Under the pieces are notes generated by a model. That model saw nothing but the letters and a program-made list of their open reading frames with translations. It did no database searches and was not told the DNA's origin. A program made the position numbers and the translations under genes. Shown here in pieces: positions 17,331 through 26,291 of a DNA stretch of 64,000 nt (its first letter is position 1; every line of letters begins with the position of its first letter). Origin of the DNA: Granulosicoccus sp036478565 (GTDB taxonomy: Bacteria; Pseudomonadota; Gammaproteobacteria; Granulosicoccales; Granulosicoccaceae); NCBI GenBank assembly GCA_965224525.1, contig OZ245050.1, positions 1,426,001 through 1,490,000 of the forward strand, read 5' to 3'.

Positions 17331-18647
17331 ATGCTCGACCAGAAACTGCTCCGTAATGACATTGACCACGTTGTTGAGCGCATGCGCGTTCGCAACCTGG
17401 ATATCGACAAGTCGCACCTGGTTGAACTTGAATCCCGGCGCAAGACGGCTCAGCAAAAAAGCGAATCGTTGCAGGCTACGCGCAATGCTTCTGCCAAGAG
17501 TATTGGCCAGGCAAAGGCCAAAGGTGAGGATATAGAGCCGCTGTTGGCAGAGACCACTCGGCTGGGGGCAGAATTGGATGAGGCAAAGGCCGACTTGCTT
17601 GTCGTACAGGGCGAGTTGCAGGAGCTGTTGCTCAACCTGCCGAATGTCGTGCATGAGAGTGTGCCAGCTGGCAAGGATGACACTGACAATGTTGAACTGC
17701 GTAAATACGGCACACCACGTCAATTCAACTTTGAGCCAAAAGACCATGTTGATCTGGGTGCACGGCGGAAATCCCTGGACTTTGAAACCGCGACAAAATT
17801 AACCGGTTCGCGTTTTGCCGTGATGCGTGGCGAATTAGCGCGGCTGCATCGTGCGCTTGCCCAGTTGATGCTGGATACGCATACACAGGAGCACGGCTAT
17901 ACCGAGATCAATGTGCCGTTTGTAGTCAACCGGGAAACCTTGACAGGTACAGGTCAGCTACCAAAGTTTGAAGAGGATCTGTTTCGTTTAGTCTGGGGTG
18001 ATGCCGAAACACAGGCAGAATCCGGCGCGGGCGACAAAGAGTATTTTCTGATTCCGACAGCCGAAGTGCCGGTGACCGGTGTGGTCCGGGACACAATCCT
18101 TGATGTAGATCAACTGCCTGTGCGCTACACCTGCCACAGCCCGTGTTTTCGTTCAGAGGCTGGCTCCTATGGGCGTGACACACGCGGACTCATCCGACAG
18201 CATCAGTTTGAGAAAGTAGAGATGGTGCAAATTGTTCACCCGGAACAATCCTATGATGCACTGGACAATATGACCGGGCACGCCGAGGCCATTTTGCAGA
18301 AGCTCGAATTACCTTATAGAGTCGTTCTTTTATGTGGCGGTGATATTGGGTTTGGTGCGGCGAAAACCTTTGATATCGAAGTCTGGTTACCCGCGCAAAA
18401 CACCTATCGTGAGATATCTTCCTGCAGCAATTGCACAGATTTTCAAGCACGTCGCCTGCAGGCTCGATACCGCAACCCTGACACCGGGAAACCCGAACTG
18501 GTGCATACCCTGAACGGCTCGGGACTGGCAGTGGGAAGAGCTCTGGTTGCAGTTTTGGAGAATTACCAGCAAGCTGATGGCAGTATCGAAGTACCTGAAG
18601 TCCTGCAACCCTACCTGGGAGGTGCGCGTAGTTTGCTCGCTCCTTGA
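17331..18647 (+). CDS. serS: Seryl-tRNA synthetase
   Basis: A 438-residue class II aminoacyl-tRNA synthetase. The N-terminal long antiparallel coiled coil (residues about 25-105) binds the long variable arm of tRNA-Ser. Motif 2 is FRSEAGSYGRDTRGLIRQHQ and motif 3 is GSGLAVGRALVAVLENYQ; the TXE loop appears as PTAEVP. The length is normal. It is the conserved right-hand end of the clpS-clpA-infA-crcB-serS block and is followed, after a hairpin, by an acyl-CoA synthetase gene. Confidence 0.98.
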   Translation: MLDQKLLRNDIDHVVERMRVRNLDIDKSHLVELESRRKTAQQKSESLQATRNASAKSIGQAKAKGEDIEPLLAETTRLGAELDEAKADLLVVQGELQELLLNLPNVVHESVPAGKDDTDNVELRKYGTPRQFNFEPKDHVDLGARRKSLDFETATKLTGSRFAVMRGELARLHRALAQLMLDTHTQEHGYTEINVPFVVNRETLTGTGQLPKFEEDLFRLVWGDAETQAESGAGDKEYFLIPTAEVPVTGVVRDTILDVDQLPVRYTCHSPCFRSEAGSYGRDTRGLIRQHQFEKVEMVQIVHPEQSYDALDNMTGHAEAILQKLELPYRVVLLCGGDIGFGAAKTFDIEVWLPAQNTYREISSCSNCTDFQARRLQARYRNPDTGKPELVHTLNGSGLAVGRALVAVLENYQQADGSIEVPEVLQPYLGGARSLLAP

Positions 18648-18665
18648 TCCTGGGGTATTGACTGA

Positions 18666-18692
18666 GCCGGGATAAACTGCAAATATCCCGGC
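18666..18692. terminator. 9-bp perfect hairpin between serS and the acyl-CoA synthetase gene
   Basis: GCCGGGATA and TATCCCGGC flank a 9-base AT-rich loop. It starts 18 bases after the serS stop and ends 17 bases before the next ATG. There is no T-run, so it may be a weak terminator, an RNA structure near the downstream ribosome site, or an operator for the following operon. Confidence 0.5.
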
Positions 18693-18709
18693 CTGGAGAG
18701 CCAGTATTT

Positions 18710-20659
18710 ATGCAGACATTGCCCAGTATGCCGCACTACCTGTTGCGTAATGCTGAACAGTATTCACAGCAGGTGGCCATGCGCCACAAAGACCTGGGTA
18801 TCTGGCATGAGTGGACCTGGGCCGACATGCTTGCTGAAGTGCAGGCGTTTTCGCTGGGCCTGTCCGAACGTGGTTTGAAGCCTGGCGACAAGGTTGCCAT
18901 CATTGGCGCTAACCGGCCAAAACTCTACTGGACCTTTGCCGCCGTGCAGGCACTCGGTGCCGTGCCTGTGCCGATGTATGCTGATGCCGTTGCCGATGAA
19001 ATGGTTTACGTACTCGATCATGCCGGTGTGCACTTTGCTGTCTGTCAGGATCAGGAGCAGATCGACAAGGTGTTGTCGATTCAATCGGAACTGAAGGATC
19101 TCACAACACTGATTTATGATGAACCCCGGGGAATGCGCGACTACGACGCGGAAACCATTCTGGATTTTACCCAGGTTCAATTTCTCGGTCGTCAGTCTCT
19201 GGAGCGCGACAAGTCACGAGGAGCACAGTGGCAGCAGGGTATAGACGAGCTGAAAAGCGATGAGTTATGCGTGATGCTCTACACCTCTGGTACAACCGGC
19301 AAACCCAAGGGTGTCATGTTGTCGCACGACAACCTGATTATTACCTGTGTCAATGCCAACAACTTCGATAATCTGACGATCAAGGAAGAAACCATCGCGT
19401 ATCTGCCCTGTGCCTGGGTAGGAGATCACTTGTTTTCCTATGGACAATCGCTAACGGCTGGCTATTGCGTTTGTTGTCCGGAAAGTGCTGATACTGTTTC
19501 TGCTGATCGGCGCGAGATAGCGCCTACGTATTTTTTTGCGCCGCCGCGGGTATTTGAATCGTTGCTGACATCCATTATTGTCAACATGGAGGATGCTGGT
19601 CGGTTAAAGCGAGCCATGTTTAATCATTTCATTGCTGTGGCAAAAAAACATGGCGAGCATATTCTCAATGGTGAATCGGTATCGGCAATGGCCAGGCTGC
19701 ATTATCGTCTGGGCGACTGGTTTGTGTACGGTCCGCTAAAGAACCGTCTGGGTATGTCGCGGGTTCGGGTTGCTTACACAGCGGGTGAGGCCATAGGGCC
19801 CGACATCTTTCGTTTCTATCGCTCATTGGGCATCAACCTCAAGCAGCTCTATGGTCAAACCGAGGCAAGTGTTTATATCACCGCTCAGCCTGATGGAGAA
19901 ATTGATGCTGATACGGTTGGTACGCCATCAACGGGGGTCGAAATCGAGATTGCTGAAACGGGTGAGGTCATGTATCGCTCACCGGGCGTCTTTATGGGGT
20001 ATTACCGCAATGATGAGGCGACTGCATCAACCAAGACGGCAGACGGTTGGGTGCATACAGGCGATGCAGGTTATATCGATGATCGAGGGCATTTACGTAT
20101 CATTGACCGCGCCAAGGATGTGGGAAAACTTAATGACGGCAGTTTGTTCCCGCCAAAATACATCGAGAACAAGCTGAAGTTCTTTCCCAACATCAAGGAG
20201 GTTGTGGCTTTTGGTGATGGCCGCGATGTGGTAACGGCTATGATCAATATTGACTTGACGGCTGTTTCCAACTGGGCAGAACGCAACAATATTGTGTACG
20301 GCTCCTATCAGGAGTTGGCAGGTCACCCTCTAGTTTACGACATGGTGCAGACGCATATAGAACAGGTCAATCAGGATCTGATCGCCGAACCACGGGTTGC
20401 CGGCGCTTGTATTGGCCGATTTCTGGTGCTGCACAAGGAACTGGACCCGGATGATGGTGAGTTGACCCGTACTCAGAAAGTACGTCGCGCATTTATCAAT
20501 GAACGATACGCACCGTTAATTGATGCCTTGTATTCAGGACGCGATGAACAGTTTGTGTCAACGGACGTCACTTTCGAGGATGGCCGCAAGGGCAAACTTG
20601 AAGCGACTGTGAAAATCCGTGATGTGGCATTACCTGAACCATTGAGGAAGGCATCCTGA
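18710..20659 (+). CDS. AMP-dependent acyl-CoA synthetase (long-chain fatty acid-CoA ligase type)
   Basis: A 649-residue ANL-superfamily ligase that forms acyl-adenylate and then acyl-CoA. The phosphate-binding motif is YTSGTTGKPKGVM. The A5-like motif is LYGQTEASVY, and the A7-A8 hinge is GWVHTGDAGYIDDRGHLRIIDR. The length and overall order resemble the FadD/FAA-like group commonly found beside Liv-type transporters, not E. coli FadD itself. The ATG at 18710 has GGAGAG upstream. It overlaps the next gene by 1 base (TGATG), so it is the first gene of the transporter operon. The substrate is probably the acid imported by that transporter, or its product; fatty and aromatic acids are both possible. 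Confidence 0.9.
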   Translation: MQTLPSMPHYLLRNAEQYSQQVAMRHKDLGIWHEWTWADMLAEVQAFSLGLSERGLKPGDKVAIIGANRPKLYWTFAAVQALGAVPVPMYADAVADEMVYVLDHAGVHFAVCQDQEQIDKVLSIQSELKDLTTLIYDEPRGMRDYDAETILDFTQVQFLGRQSLERDKSRGAQWQQGIDELKSDELCVMLYTSGTTGKPKGVMLSHDNLIITCVNANNFDNLTIKEETIAYLPCAWVGDHLFSYGQSLTAGYCVCCPESADTVSADRREIAPTYFFAPPRVFESLLTSIIVNMEDAGRLKRAMFNHFIAVAKKHGEHILNGESVSAMARLHYRLGDWFVYGPLKNRLGMSRVRVAYTAGEAIGPDIFRFYRSLGINLKQLYGQTEASVYITAQPDGEIDADTVGTPSTGVEIEIAETGEVMYRSPGVFMGYYRNDEATASTKTADGWVHTGDAGYIDDRGHLRIIDRAKDVGKLNDGSLFPPKYIENKLKFFPNIKEVVAFGDGRDVVTAMINIDLTAVSNWAERNNIVYGSYQELAGHPLVYDMVQTHIEQVNQDLIAEPRVAGACIGRFLVLHKELDPDDGELTRTQKVRRAFINERYAPLIDALYSGRDEQFVSTDVTFEDGRKGKLEATVKIRDVALPEPLRKAS

Positions 20660-21489
20660 TGACAGTTGCCGACGCGGCTGTCGCGGATTCTGATGTGGCA
20701 GATGCAGGGACGGCAGTTGAGCGCAATGAGCTACTGAGCGTTGAAAACGTTTCGCTGTCATTTGGTGGTGTCAAGGCGATTACCGACATCTCCTTCAATA
20801 TACTGGAAGGCGAGATTCGCGCCATCATCGGTCCCAATGGCGCTGGCAAAACGTCCATGCTGAACGTCATCAACGGTTTCTATCATCCGCAAGAAGGCAG
20901 CATTACTTTTCGCGGTAAAAAAAGACGACGTATGAAGCCCTATCAGGCGGCAGCTTCCGGTATCGCCCGAACCTTCCAGAATGTTGCCTTGTTCAAGGGT
21001 ATGAGTACACTCGATAACATCATGTCGGGCCGTTCGTTGAAGATGAAACGAGGTTTGTTCTGGCAGTTGCTGCATGTAGGGCCTGCCCGGAATGAAGAGA
21101 TAGAGCATCGACAGCGGGTTGAAGAGATCATCGATTTTCTAGAAATTGCCGCAATTCGCAAACAACCGGTTGGCAAGCTGCCCTATGGGCTGCAAAAGCG
21201 GGTTGAACTGGGTCGAGCTATGGCAATGGACCCGGATTTGTTGCTGCTGGACGAACCGATGGCCGGGATGAATCTGGAGGAAAAAGAGGACATGAGCCGG
21301 TTTATACTTGACCTCAATACCGAGTTTGGTATTACCGTGGCGCTAATAGAGCACGACATGGGTGTTGTCATGGACCTGGCAGATCGAGTCGTGGTACTGG
21401 ACTATGGTAAGAAAATCGCTGATGGCACACCGGCTGAAGTGCAGGCCAATCAGGATGTGATAGATGCCTACCTTGGGGTCGCGCGCTAA
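20659..21489 (+). CDS. ABC transporter ATP-binding protein, LivG type
   Basis: A 276-residue ATPase of the hydrophobic amino acid transporter (HAAT) family. Walker A is GPNGAGKTS, the signature region is LPYGLQKRVELGRAMA (LivG-type variant of LSGGQ) and Walker B is LLLLDEPMAGM. The first 25 residues are an extra Ala/Val-rich N-terminal tail before LLSVENVSLSFGG. It overlaps the ligase upstream and the LivH-type permease downstream by one base each, so the genes are tightly coupled. Pairs with the LivF-type ATPase at 25146. Confidence 0.93.
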   Translation: MTVADAAVADSDVADAGTAVERNELLSVENVSLSFGGVKAITDISFNILEGEIRAIIGPNGAGKTSMLNVINGFYHPQEGSITFRGKKRRRMKPYQAAASGIARTFQNVALFKGMSTLDNIMSGRSLKMKRGLFWQLLHVGPARNEEIEHRQRVEEIIDFLEIAAIRKQPVGKLPYGLQKRVELGRAMAMDPDLLLLDEPMAGMNLEEKEDMSRFILDLNTEFGITVALIEHDMGVVMDLADRVVVLDYGKKIADGTPAEVQANQDVIDAYLGVAR

Positions 21490-22445
21490 TGGAGTTGTTA
21501 CAACAAATATTCGTACTGCCCTTCGTTGACATGGTCTCTATGCCGGACTTTCTGATTCAGGTTGTCTGGGAAGGCTTTGTCGCAGGTGTTCTGTACGCAC
21601 TTATCGCTTTGGGTTTTGTTCTGATCTACAAGGCATCGGGCGTGTTTAATTTTGCCCAGGGCATCATGGTTGTTTTTGCTGCCATGGCACTGGTGGGGAT
21701 TCATGACATGGGCGCACCCGCCTGGCTGGCCTTGCTGTTGACCATTGCGTTGATGGGATTACTGGCGATCACCATTGAGCGTGTTGTTCTGAGGAAGCTG
21801 GTTAATCAACATGAAGCTATCCTGCTGATGGCCACCATCGGACTGACGCTGGTGCTCAAGGGCGTTGGTGAGTTGGTGTTTGGTGGCGGCACCAAGTCGA
21901 TGATTACCGAAGAGCTGGGTTTGCCGACCGGTTCCAGCGACTGGGAAGTTTTTGGTGGCATCGTCATTTTTCAGCATATCGATATTGCAGCCGCGGTTAT
22001 CGCCATACTGATGGTGGCAACCTTGGCGGTATTTTTTTCCAAAACACGAATTGGCCGTGCCTTGCGAGCCGTGGCGGATGATCATCAGGCAGCGTTGTCG
22101 GTCGGGATATCATTACATCAGATCTGGGCGATAGTCTGGTTTGCATCCGGAATTGTGGCGCTGGTTACCGGCATCATGTGGGGTGCGCGTTCAGATGTTT
22201 CCTTTGCACTGGAAATTATCGCATTGAAAGCACTTGCTGTGCTGATTCTCGGCGGTTTTACCTCCATCCCCGGAGCCATCATTGGCGGGCTGATGGTGGG
22301 TATCGGTGAGAAACTTTTTGAAGTTTACTGGGGGCCAATATTCGGTGGCGGTACCGAGGCCTGGTTTGCCTATGTACTGGCGCTGATTTTCCTGTTGTTC
22401 CGGCCGCAGGGATTGTTTGGCGAACGTATCATCGAGCGGGTTTGA
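21489..22445 (+). CDS. ABC transporter permease, LivH type
   Basis: A 318-residue polytopic inner-membrane permease. About eight hydrophobic segments are visible, with the LivH-type YALIALGFVLIYKASGVFNF near residue 37 and the cytoplasmic coupling region GRALRAVADDHQAALSVGIS near residue 190. The final GLFGERIIERV is typical of the end of such permeases. It overlaps the LivG-type gene by 1 base. It forms the translocation channel with the LivM-type permease at 22490. Confidence 0.93.
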   Translation: MELLQQIFVLPFVDMVSMPDFLIQVVWEGFVAGVLYALIALGFVLIYKASGVFNFAQGIMVVFAAMALVGIHDMGAPAWLALLLTIALMGLLAITIERVVLRKLVNQHEAILLMATIGLTLVLKGVGELVFGGGTKSMITEELGLPTGSSDWEVFGGIVIFQHIDIAAAVIAILMVATLAVFFSKTRIGRALRAVADDHQAALSVGISLHQIWAIVWFASGIVALVTGIMWGARSDVSFALEIIALKALAVLILGGFTSIPGAIIGGLMVGIGEKLFEVYWGPIFGGGTEAWFAYVLALIFLLFRPQGLFGERIIERV

Positions 22446-22489
22446 CGATGAACAGGCCCTTTTTGCAAGACGAGACGGGAAACTGAGCG

Positions 22490-23575
22490 ATGTTCTATCG
22501 AGAAGCGGGCCAGTACAAGACGAGTTACGCAGCGGATCAGGCATTGCTGCCGATTCTGCAGGATCGTATTGGCTTGCTGATGATTCTGGTTGCGGTATTT
22601 GTTTTGATACCGCTGATTGCAACAGATTTTTTTCTCAGCGCCATCATGATACCGTTTCTGGTGTTCGCACTGGCAGCGATCGGTCTTAACGTGCTGACAG
22701 GCTACGCGGGACAGCTGTCGCTTGGCTCAGGCGCATTCATGGGTGTTGGCGCCTATGCCTGCTATAAACTGACCACATTATTTCCCGATGTGAATATCAT
22801 TGTTCACATACTGTTGTCAGGCTTTTTTGCGGCGATTGCCGGCATGGTGTTTGGTTTGCCAAGCCTGCGTATCAAAGGCTTGTATCTGGCAATCACCACA
22901 CTCGCTGCTCAGTTTTTTCTGGAATGGTGTTTCATACGCATTCCCTGGCTATACAACTTCAACGATTCCGGCGCTATTGAAGTACCTGGGCGAAAATTGC
23001 TTGGCATCAGCATTACAGGCCCGTTGGCAACACCGACAGTACGCTATCTTGTCATCCTGACTATCGTGGCCGTGATGACATTGTTGGCCGCTAATGTATT
23101 GCGTGGTCGTATCGGTCGTAGCTGGATGATGATTCGTGACATGGACATCGCCGCAGAGCTCATGGGAATTCGGCCGCTTTATGCAAAATTATCAGCGTTT
23201 GCATTTTCAAGTTATTACTGTGGTGTTGCAGGTGCATTGTTGGTTTTTTGCTGGCTTGGCTCTGCGGAGGTGGAGGCATTCGATATCAACCATTCGTTTC
23301 TGATTCTGTTCATGGTGATCATCGGTGGCATGGGTTCCTTGCTGGGTTGTTTTCTGGGTGCTGCATTCATCTGGGTATTACCCATTGTCATTCGGGCAGT
23401 ACCATCCGCGCTGGGCATTGACATGTTGGCGGCTACTACTGAACACATCAGTAATATCGTCATAGGCATTCTGATTATTTTCTTCCTGATCGTCGAGCCA
23501 CATGGCCTTGCACGGCTTTGGCAGATTGCCAAGGAAAAATTGCGTACCTGGCCTTTCCCCTATGCCACGACATGA
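22490..23575 (+). CDS. ABC transporter permease, LivM type
   Basis: A 361-residue inner-membrane permease with an N-terminal cytoplasmic tail of about 30 residues and many hydrophobic segments. The LivM-type motif GLNVLTGYAGQLSLGSGAFM is near residue 65 and the coupling region GRSWMMIRDMDIAAELMGI lies near residue 206. The start at 22490 lies 44 bases after the LivH gene. A 153-base gap separates it from the binding-protein gene, long enough for an extra promoter. Confidence 0.93.
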   Translation: MFYREAGQYKTSYAADQALLPILQDRIGLLMILVAVFVLIPLIATDFFLSAIMIPFLVFALAAIGLNVLTGYAGQLSLGSGAFMGVGAYACYKLTTLFPDVNIIVHILLSGFFAAIAGMVFGLPSLRIKGLYLAITTLAAQFFLEWCFIRIPWLYNFNDSGAIEVPGRKLLGISITGPLATPTVRYLVILTIVAVMTLLAANVLRGRIGRSWMMIRDMDIAAELMGIRPLYAKLSAFAFSSYYCGVAGALLVFCWLGSAEVEAFDINHSFLILFMVIIGGMGSLLGCFLGAAFIWVLPIVIRAVPSALGIDMLAATTEHISNIVIGILIIFFLIVEPHGLARLWQIAKEKLRTWPFPYATT

Positions 23576-23728
23576 ACGGTTCATCGTTATGTTCTGCCAC
23601 GCAGCAACCAACATAATAAATTGCCTTCACCTCACAAATGTGCGACGTTACCCATAATGTCAGTCTGATACAGCGCGAGACATACGCTGACAAGTCTGTC
23701 TGAATAATCTGACTACCTGGAGAAAACA

Positions 23729-25030
23729 ATGACGACAAGAACCATGACAACCCTCGCCGCCGGTGTCATCGCTGCTGCTGCCTGGATACCAGTCGCACAG
23801 GCTGACGACACGCTTTACATGCCGTCGATGACTTATAGAACGGGTCCCTATGCGGGTGGCGGTACACCGTTTGCTGATGGCTATGCCGATTATTTCAACA
23901 TGCTCAATGAGCGCGATGGCGGCATCAATGGCGTCAAGATAGTTGTGGAGGAGTGTGAGACCGCCTACAACACGCAAAAAGGTGTTGAATGTTATGAGGC
24001 GACCAAAGATAAAGGTGCGTTGGCCTATAGTCCGTTGTCCACGGGTATCACGCTGGCCTTGATTCCCAAGTCATCGGTTGATGAGATTCCGGTTTTTTCC
24101 ATGGGCTATGGCTTGTCGGCTGCGGCAGACGGTGCCAATTTTCCATGGACGTTTGTGTACCCGACAACATACTGGAACCAACTGTCCTCCATTCTTAAAT
24201 ACATTGATGCCAATGGCGGTATCGAAGGTAAGAAAATCGGCTTCATCTATCTGGATGTTGCTTACGGCAATGAACCGATCCCGTTGCTGGAGAAATTATC
24301 GACAGATATGGGATTCACGATTGCCAAATTCCCGGTGGGTGGCAAGGAAATGCAGAACCAGTCAGCGCAGTGGTTGAATGTTCGCAAAGAGCGCCCTGAC
24401 TGGATGATCATGTGGGGTTGGGGTGCGATGAATCCGACTGCAGTCAAGGAGGCGGTCAAGATACGCTTTCCGCTTGATCGGTTCATTGGCAACTGGTGGT
24501 CTGGTTCGCACAACGACCTGAAAGCAGTTGGTACCGCAGGCAAAGGCTATCTGGCTGCAAACTTCTCGGGTCTGGGTCAGGATTTTCCGGCAGTACAGGA
24601 TGTCATCACTCATGTTGTTGACAAAGGGCTGAGCAAGGTCGGATCCAAAGACGATGTTGGCAACGTGTTGTACAACCGCGGATTGTTCAATGCAGTAGTG
24701 CTCGCTGAAGCGATTCGGGTTGCGCAGGACAAGACAGGCAATAAAGTCATAACCGGCGCCGACATGCGCGATGGTCTTGAAGCAATTGATCTTTCCCAGG
24801 AGCGATTGACAGAGCTGGGTCTTGAAGGTTTCACCGGTGCTGTGAAAGGCTCGTGTAGTGACCATGAAGGCGCAGGTGCGGTCTTTATCCAGCAGTGGAA
24901 TGGTTCGGACTGGGAAAAGGTATCGGATCTTATCGAACCCATGAACGATGAGGTTCGACCGTTGCTTGAAGCTGCAGCCGATGAGTACGTGGCAGATAAG
25001 CCGGACTGGAAAGGCCAGACCTGTAACTAG
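23729..25030 (+). CDS. Periplasmic substrate-binding protein of Liv-type transporter
   Basis: A 433-residue type I periplasmic binding protein. The signal peptide is MTTRTMTTLAAGVIAAAAWI, with likely cleavage after AQA before DDTLYM. The mature N-terminus (TYRTGPYAGGGTPFADGYAD) and RDGGINGVKIVVEECETAYN follow the layout of ABC binding proteins for amides, amino acids or aromatic acids. The ATG has GGAG upstream. It is the ligand-specific part of the transporter encoded at 20659-26015. The ligand cannot be told from sequence; neighbouring acyl-CoA ligases point toward a carboxylic acid. Confidence 0.92.
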   Translation: MTTRTMTTLAAGVIAAAAWIPVAQADDTLYMPSMTYRTGPYAGGGTPFADGYADYFNMLNERDGGINGVKIVVEECETAYNTQKGVECYEATKDKGALAYSPLSTGITLALIPKSSVDEIPVFSMGYGLSAAADGANFPWTFVYPTTYWNQLSSILKYIDANGGIEGKKIGFIYLDVAYGNEPIPLLEKLSTDMGFTIAKFPVGGKEMQNQSAQWLNVRKERPDWMIMWGWGAMNPTAVKEAVKIRFPLDRFIGNWWSGSHNDLKAVGTAGKGYLAANFSGLGQDFPAVQDVITHVVDKGLSKVGSKDDVGNVLYNRGLFNAVVLAEAIRVAQDKTGNKVITGADMRDGLEAIDLSQERLTELGLEGFTGAVKGSCSDHEGAGAVFIQQWNGSDWEKVSDLIEPMNDEVRPLLEAAADEYVADKPDWKGQTCN

Positions 25031-25145
25031 TGGAGTGCAACACTCAAACTTTTCATTCAGATCCGCCCACAATCGGCTCACCTGCGTTGCTGTTTTTGCC
25101 AAGGTGACTAGCAGCCCGATTACGATAGTGACTGTTGCTGCATGA

Positions 25146-26015
25146 ATGACAACTGCAAACATGGCTGAGCAAGTCAGTGTTGAAGTGCCGCCGACCCAGC
25201 CCGGGTCGGCGGCCAGCATCATTCTTGATGTCAACAACATCGAGGTTATCTACGATCATGTCATTCTGGTACTCAAGGGTGTATCCCTGCAGGTGCCACA
25301 GGGCGGTATCGTAGCGATACTGGGTGCCAATGGTGCTGGCAAGACGACGACGCTAAAAGCCATATCCAATCTATTGCAGGCAGAGCGCGGAGAGGTTACC
25401 AAGGGGTCTATCCATTTTCGTGGTGACAAGGTGCATGACCTGTCGCCAAATGAGTTGGTGCGGCGTGGTTGTATTCAGGTCATGGAGGGGCGTCATTGTT
25501 TCGGGCACCTGAGCATTGAGGAAAATCTGCTAACAGGTGCTTTTACCCGGCGTGACGGCAAGGCGGCAATTCACAGCGACCTGGAGATGGTTTACGCCTA
25601 TTTCCCGAGGTTGAAAGAACGTCGCCAATCGCAAGCCGGCTATACCTCTGGCGGTGAACAGCAAATGTGTGCAATCGGACGTGCACTGATGTCGAGGCCA
25701 TCGATGATCCTGCTAGACGAACCCTCCATGGGACTGGCGCCACAGTTGGTAGAAGAAATTTTCGACATCGTGGTGCAACTCAACCGGGAGACCGGCGTGT
25801 CTTTTTTACTGGCAGAACAGAACACGAATATTGCCCTGCGCTATGCCACCTATGGTTATATCCTTGAATCGGGCAGGGTGGTGCTAGATGGTACCGGAGA
25901 GGAGCTCCGTGACAATGCAGACGTCAAGGAATTCTACCTGGGTACAGGCGGTGAAGGTCGTCGCAGCTTTCGCGATGTCAAACATTATAAACGGCGTAAA
26001 CGCTGGCTGGCTTGA
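25146..26015 (+). CDS. ABC transporter ATP-binding protein, LivF type
   Basis: A 289-residue HAAT-family ATPase. Walker A is GANGAGKTT, the signature is TSGGEQQMCAIGRALM and Walker B is MILLDEPSMGLAP. A Ser/Pro-rich N-terminal tail of about 25 residues precedes LDVNNIEVIYDHV, and the C-terminus carries a basic extension (HYKRRKRWLA) beyond the usual LivF end. It completes the five-part transporter with the genes at 20659-25030. An internal ATG at 25161 is a possible alternative start. Confidence 0.92.
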   Translation: MTTANMAEQVSVEVPPTQPGSAASIILDVNNIEVIYDHVILVLKGVSLQVPQGGIVAILGANGAGKTTTLKAISNLLQAERGEVTKGSIHFRGDKVHDLSPNELVRRGCIQVMEGRHCFGHLSIEENLLTGAFTRRDGKAAIHSDLEMVYAYFPRLKERRQSQAGYTSGGEQQMCAIGRALMSRPSMILLDEPSMGLAPQLVEEIFDIVVQLNRETGVSFLLAEQNTNIALRYATYGYILESGRVVLDGTGEELRDNADVKEFYLGTGGEGRRSFRDVKHYKRRKRWLA

Positions 26016-26067
26016 TTTACACGGTCACTGAAATCCGCTCGCCGTCTGTTGCATTACAATAGTTGCA

Positions 26068-26205
26068 ATGACAATTGCAGAGCTAAACCTGCATCTGGAA
26101 GATATCGCTTTTTGTGGGGCTGTTTCGGACGATGCACTTTACCTGTCAGAGCCAGACATACAGGTCTTTCTCGACACTTGTGCGAGAGAGGGAATTCATC
26201 GCTGA
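26068..26205 (+). CDS. Possible 45-residue acidic small protein
   Basis: An ATG-started frame of 45 codons lies in the gap between the LivF-type gene and the PaaK-like gene. Its product is acidic and contains helix-like stretches (AELNLHLEDIAF, EPDIQVFLDTCAREG). No good ribosome site is visible and no family is recognised. It could be a small gene or the stump of a longer one. Confidence 0.3.
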   Translation: MTIAELNLHLEDIAFCGAVSDDALYLSEPDIQVFLDTCAREGIHR

Positions 26206-26291
26206 CCTCTGCAGCATGTGATGTCTGAATACAAAGTGTGATTCGCGCTTCTGCCAGGAGCTACCAAATAACTGTTCAAATCGGAATTTAA

